Part shown: positions 23,165 through 23,267 of the stretch, one piece after another
Layout: each line of letters begins with the position of its first letter
Position numbering within the stretch: the first letter of the stretch is position 1
From: DATKPC01 sp035524275
Lineage (GTDB): Bacteria > Pseudomonadota > Gammaproteobacteria > Burkholderiales > Burkholderiaceae_F
Assembly: GCA_035524275.1 (NCBI GenBank)
Contig: DATKPC010000076.1
Coordinates: 1 to 23,267, forward strand
Length of the DNA stretch: 23,267 nucleotides
Direction of reading: 5' to 3'
The notes under the pieces: generated by a model
Database searches by the model: none
What the model saw: the letters and a program-made list of their open reading frames with translations, nothing else
What the model was told of the DNA's origin: nothing
Program-made: the position numbers and the translations under genes

Positions 23165-23266
23165 TTAAGCGGGGACGAGGCGATAGCCGAGGTCGATGGC
23201 GAGGCGCTGGGCGGCGCGTTGCTTGGACTCGAGGATTTTTAGTTCGTAATGGCGAACGCCGGTTTC
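23165..23266 (-). CDS. 3' end of an unidentified reverse-strand gene, possibly from a mobile element
   Basis: The right edge of the window contains 33 codons plus a TAA stop on the minus strand, entering from outside. The visible tail includes RHYELKILESKQRAAQRLAI and ends GYRLVPA, a basic amphipathic helix. The local sequence, including TTTTTAG and the leader past the stop, is less GC-rich than its surroundings. This, together with a neighbouring toxin-antitoxin pair, would suit a transposase end, but I do not recognise the family and cannot confirm an insertion-sequence terminus. The 50 bases between the RES gene and this stop show no clear terminal inverted repeat that I can pair within the window. 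Confidence 0.45.
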   Translation of the reverse strand, partial: ETGVRHYELKILESKQRAAQRLAIDLGYRLVPA

Positions 23267-23267
23267 G

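Noticed and set aside
1..23267. tRNA, rRNA, riboswitch or CRISPR features
   Set aside because: I looked for cloverleaf arms with a CCA-like end, conserved rRNA stretches and regularly spaced repeats and saw none; intergenic regions are too short for most riboswitches. A covariance-model scan would be the decisive test.

Overview
The window is very GC-rich and densely coding, with short intergenic gaps and many 1-4 base start/stop overlaps. Signal peptides, periplasmic domains and Liv-type transporters point to a Gram-negative bacterium. The gene families and composition suggest a betaproteobacterium (Burkholderiales/Rhodocyclales-like). That is inference, because no rRNA or marker gene is present.

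Region 1 (1-8378, + strand) is an operon matching the Escherichia coli yfaA-yfaT-yfaS-yfaQ-yfaP locus and the Pseudomonas aeruginosa mag operon. It holds the tail of a DUF2138 protein, a DUF1175 protein, a 1593-aa bacterial alpha-2-macroglobulin, a DUF2300 protein and a DUF2135 protein, the last four joined by start/stop overlaps or near-overlaps. Read by motif, the uncharacterised partners look like cell-wall enzymes. DUF1175 carries an NlpC/P60-like Cys/His arrangement. DUF2300 carries SxxK, SCG and KT motifs like a penicillin-binding transpeptidase, a SpoIID-like segment with the expected glutamate, and a C-terminal HEYLH motif. The macroglobulin has an intact CVEQ thioester. This is the most interesting system in the window: a periplasmic protease trap that may be coupled to peptidoglycan remodelling.

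Region 2 (8400-10022, - strand) holds single genes: an SDR oxidoreductase, a probable 73-aa membrane protein, and an Ohr peroxidase with an operator-like element in front.

Region 3 (10222-18946) is a catabolic or uptake locus. A hydantoin/Asp-Glu racemase-family gene is divergent from a five-gene Liv-type ABC transporter, followed by an FCD-type GntR regulator, a PQQ-dependent alcohol dehydrogenase and a cupin. The 232-bp divergent region contains a perfect 14-bp palindrome, a promoter-like pair and several TTGTA/TACAA half-sites, probably targets of the GntR protein. The dehydrogenase has the extra Asp that marks lanthanide enzymes and a lipoprotein-type signal peptide.

Region 4 (18956-23267) holds a convergent MFS permease, a possible 28-aa membrane peptide, an orphan Liv-type binding protein, and an Xre/RES toxin-antitoxin pair with a palindrome over its promoter. 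At the edge, in AT-richer sequence, is the 3' end of an unidentified reverse-strand gene. I saw no tRNA, rRNA or CRISPR array.
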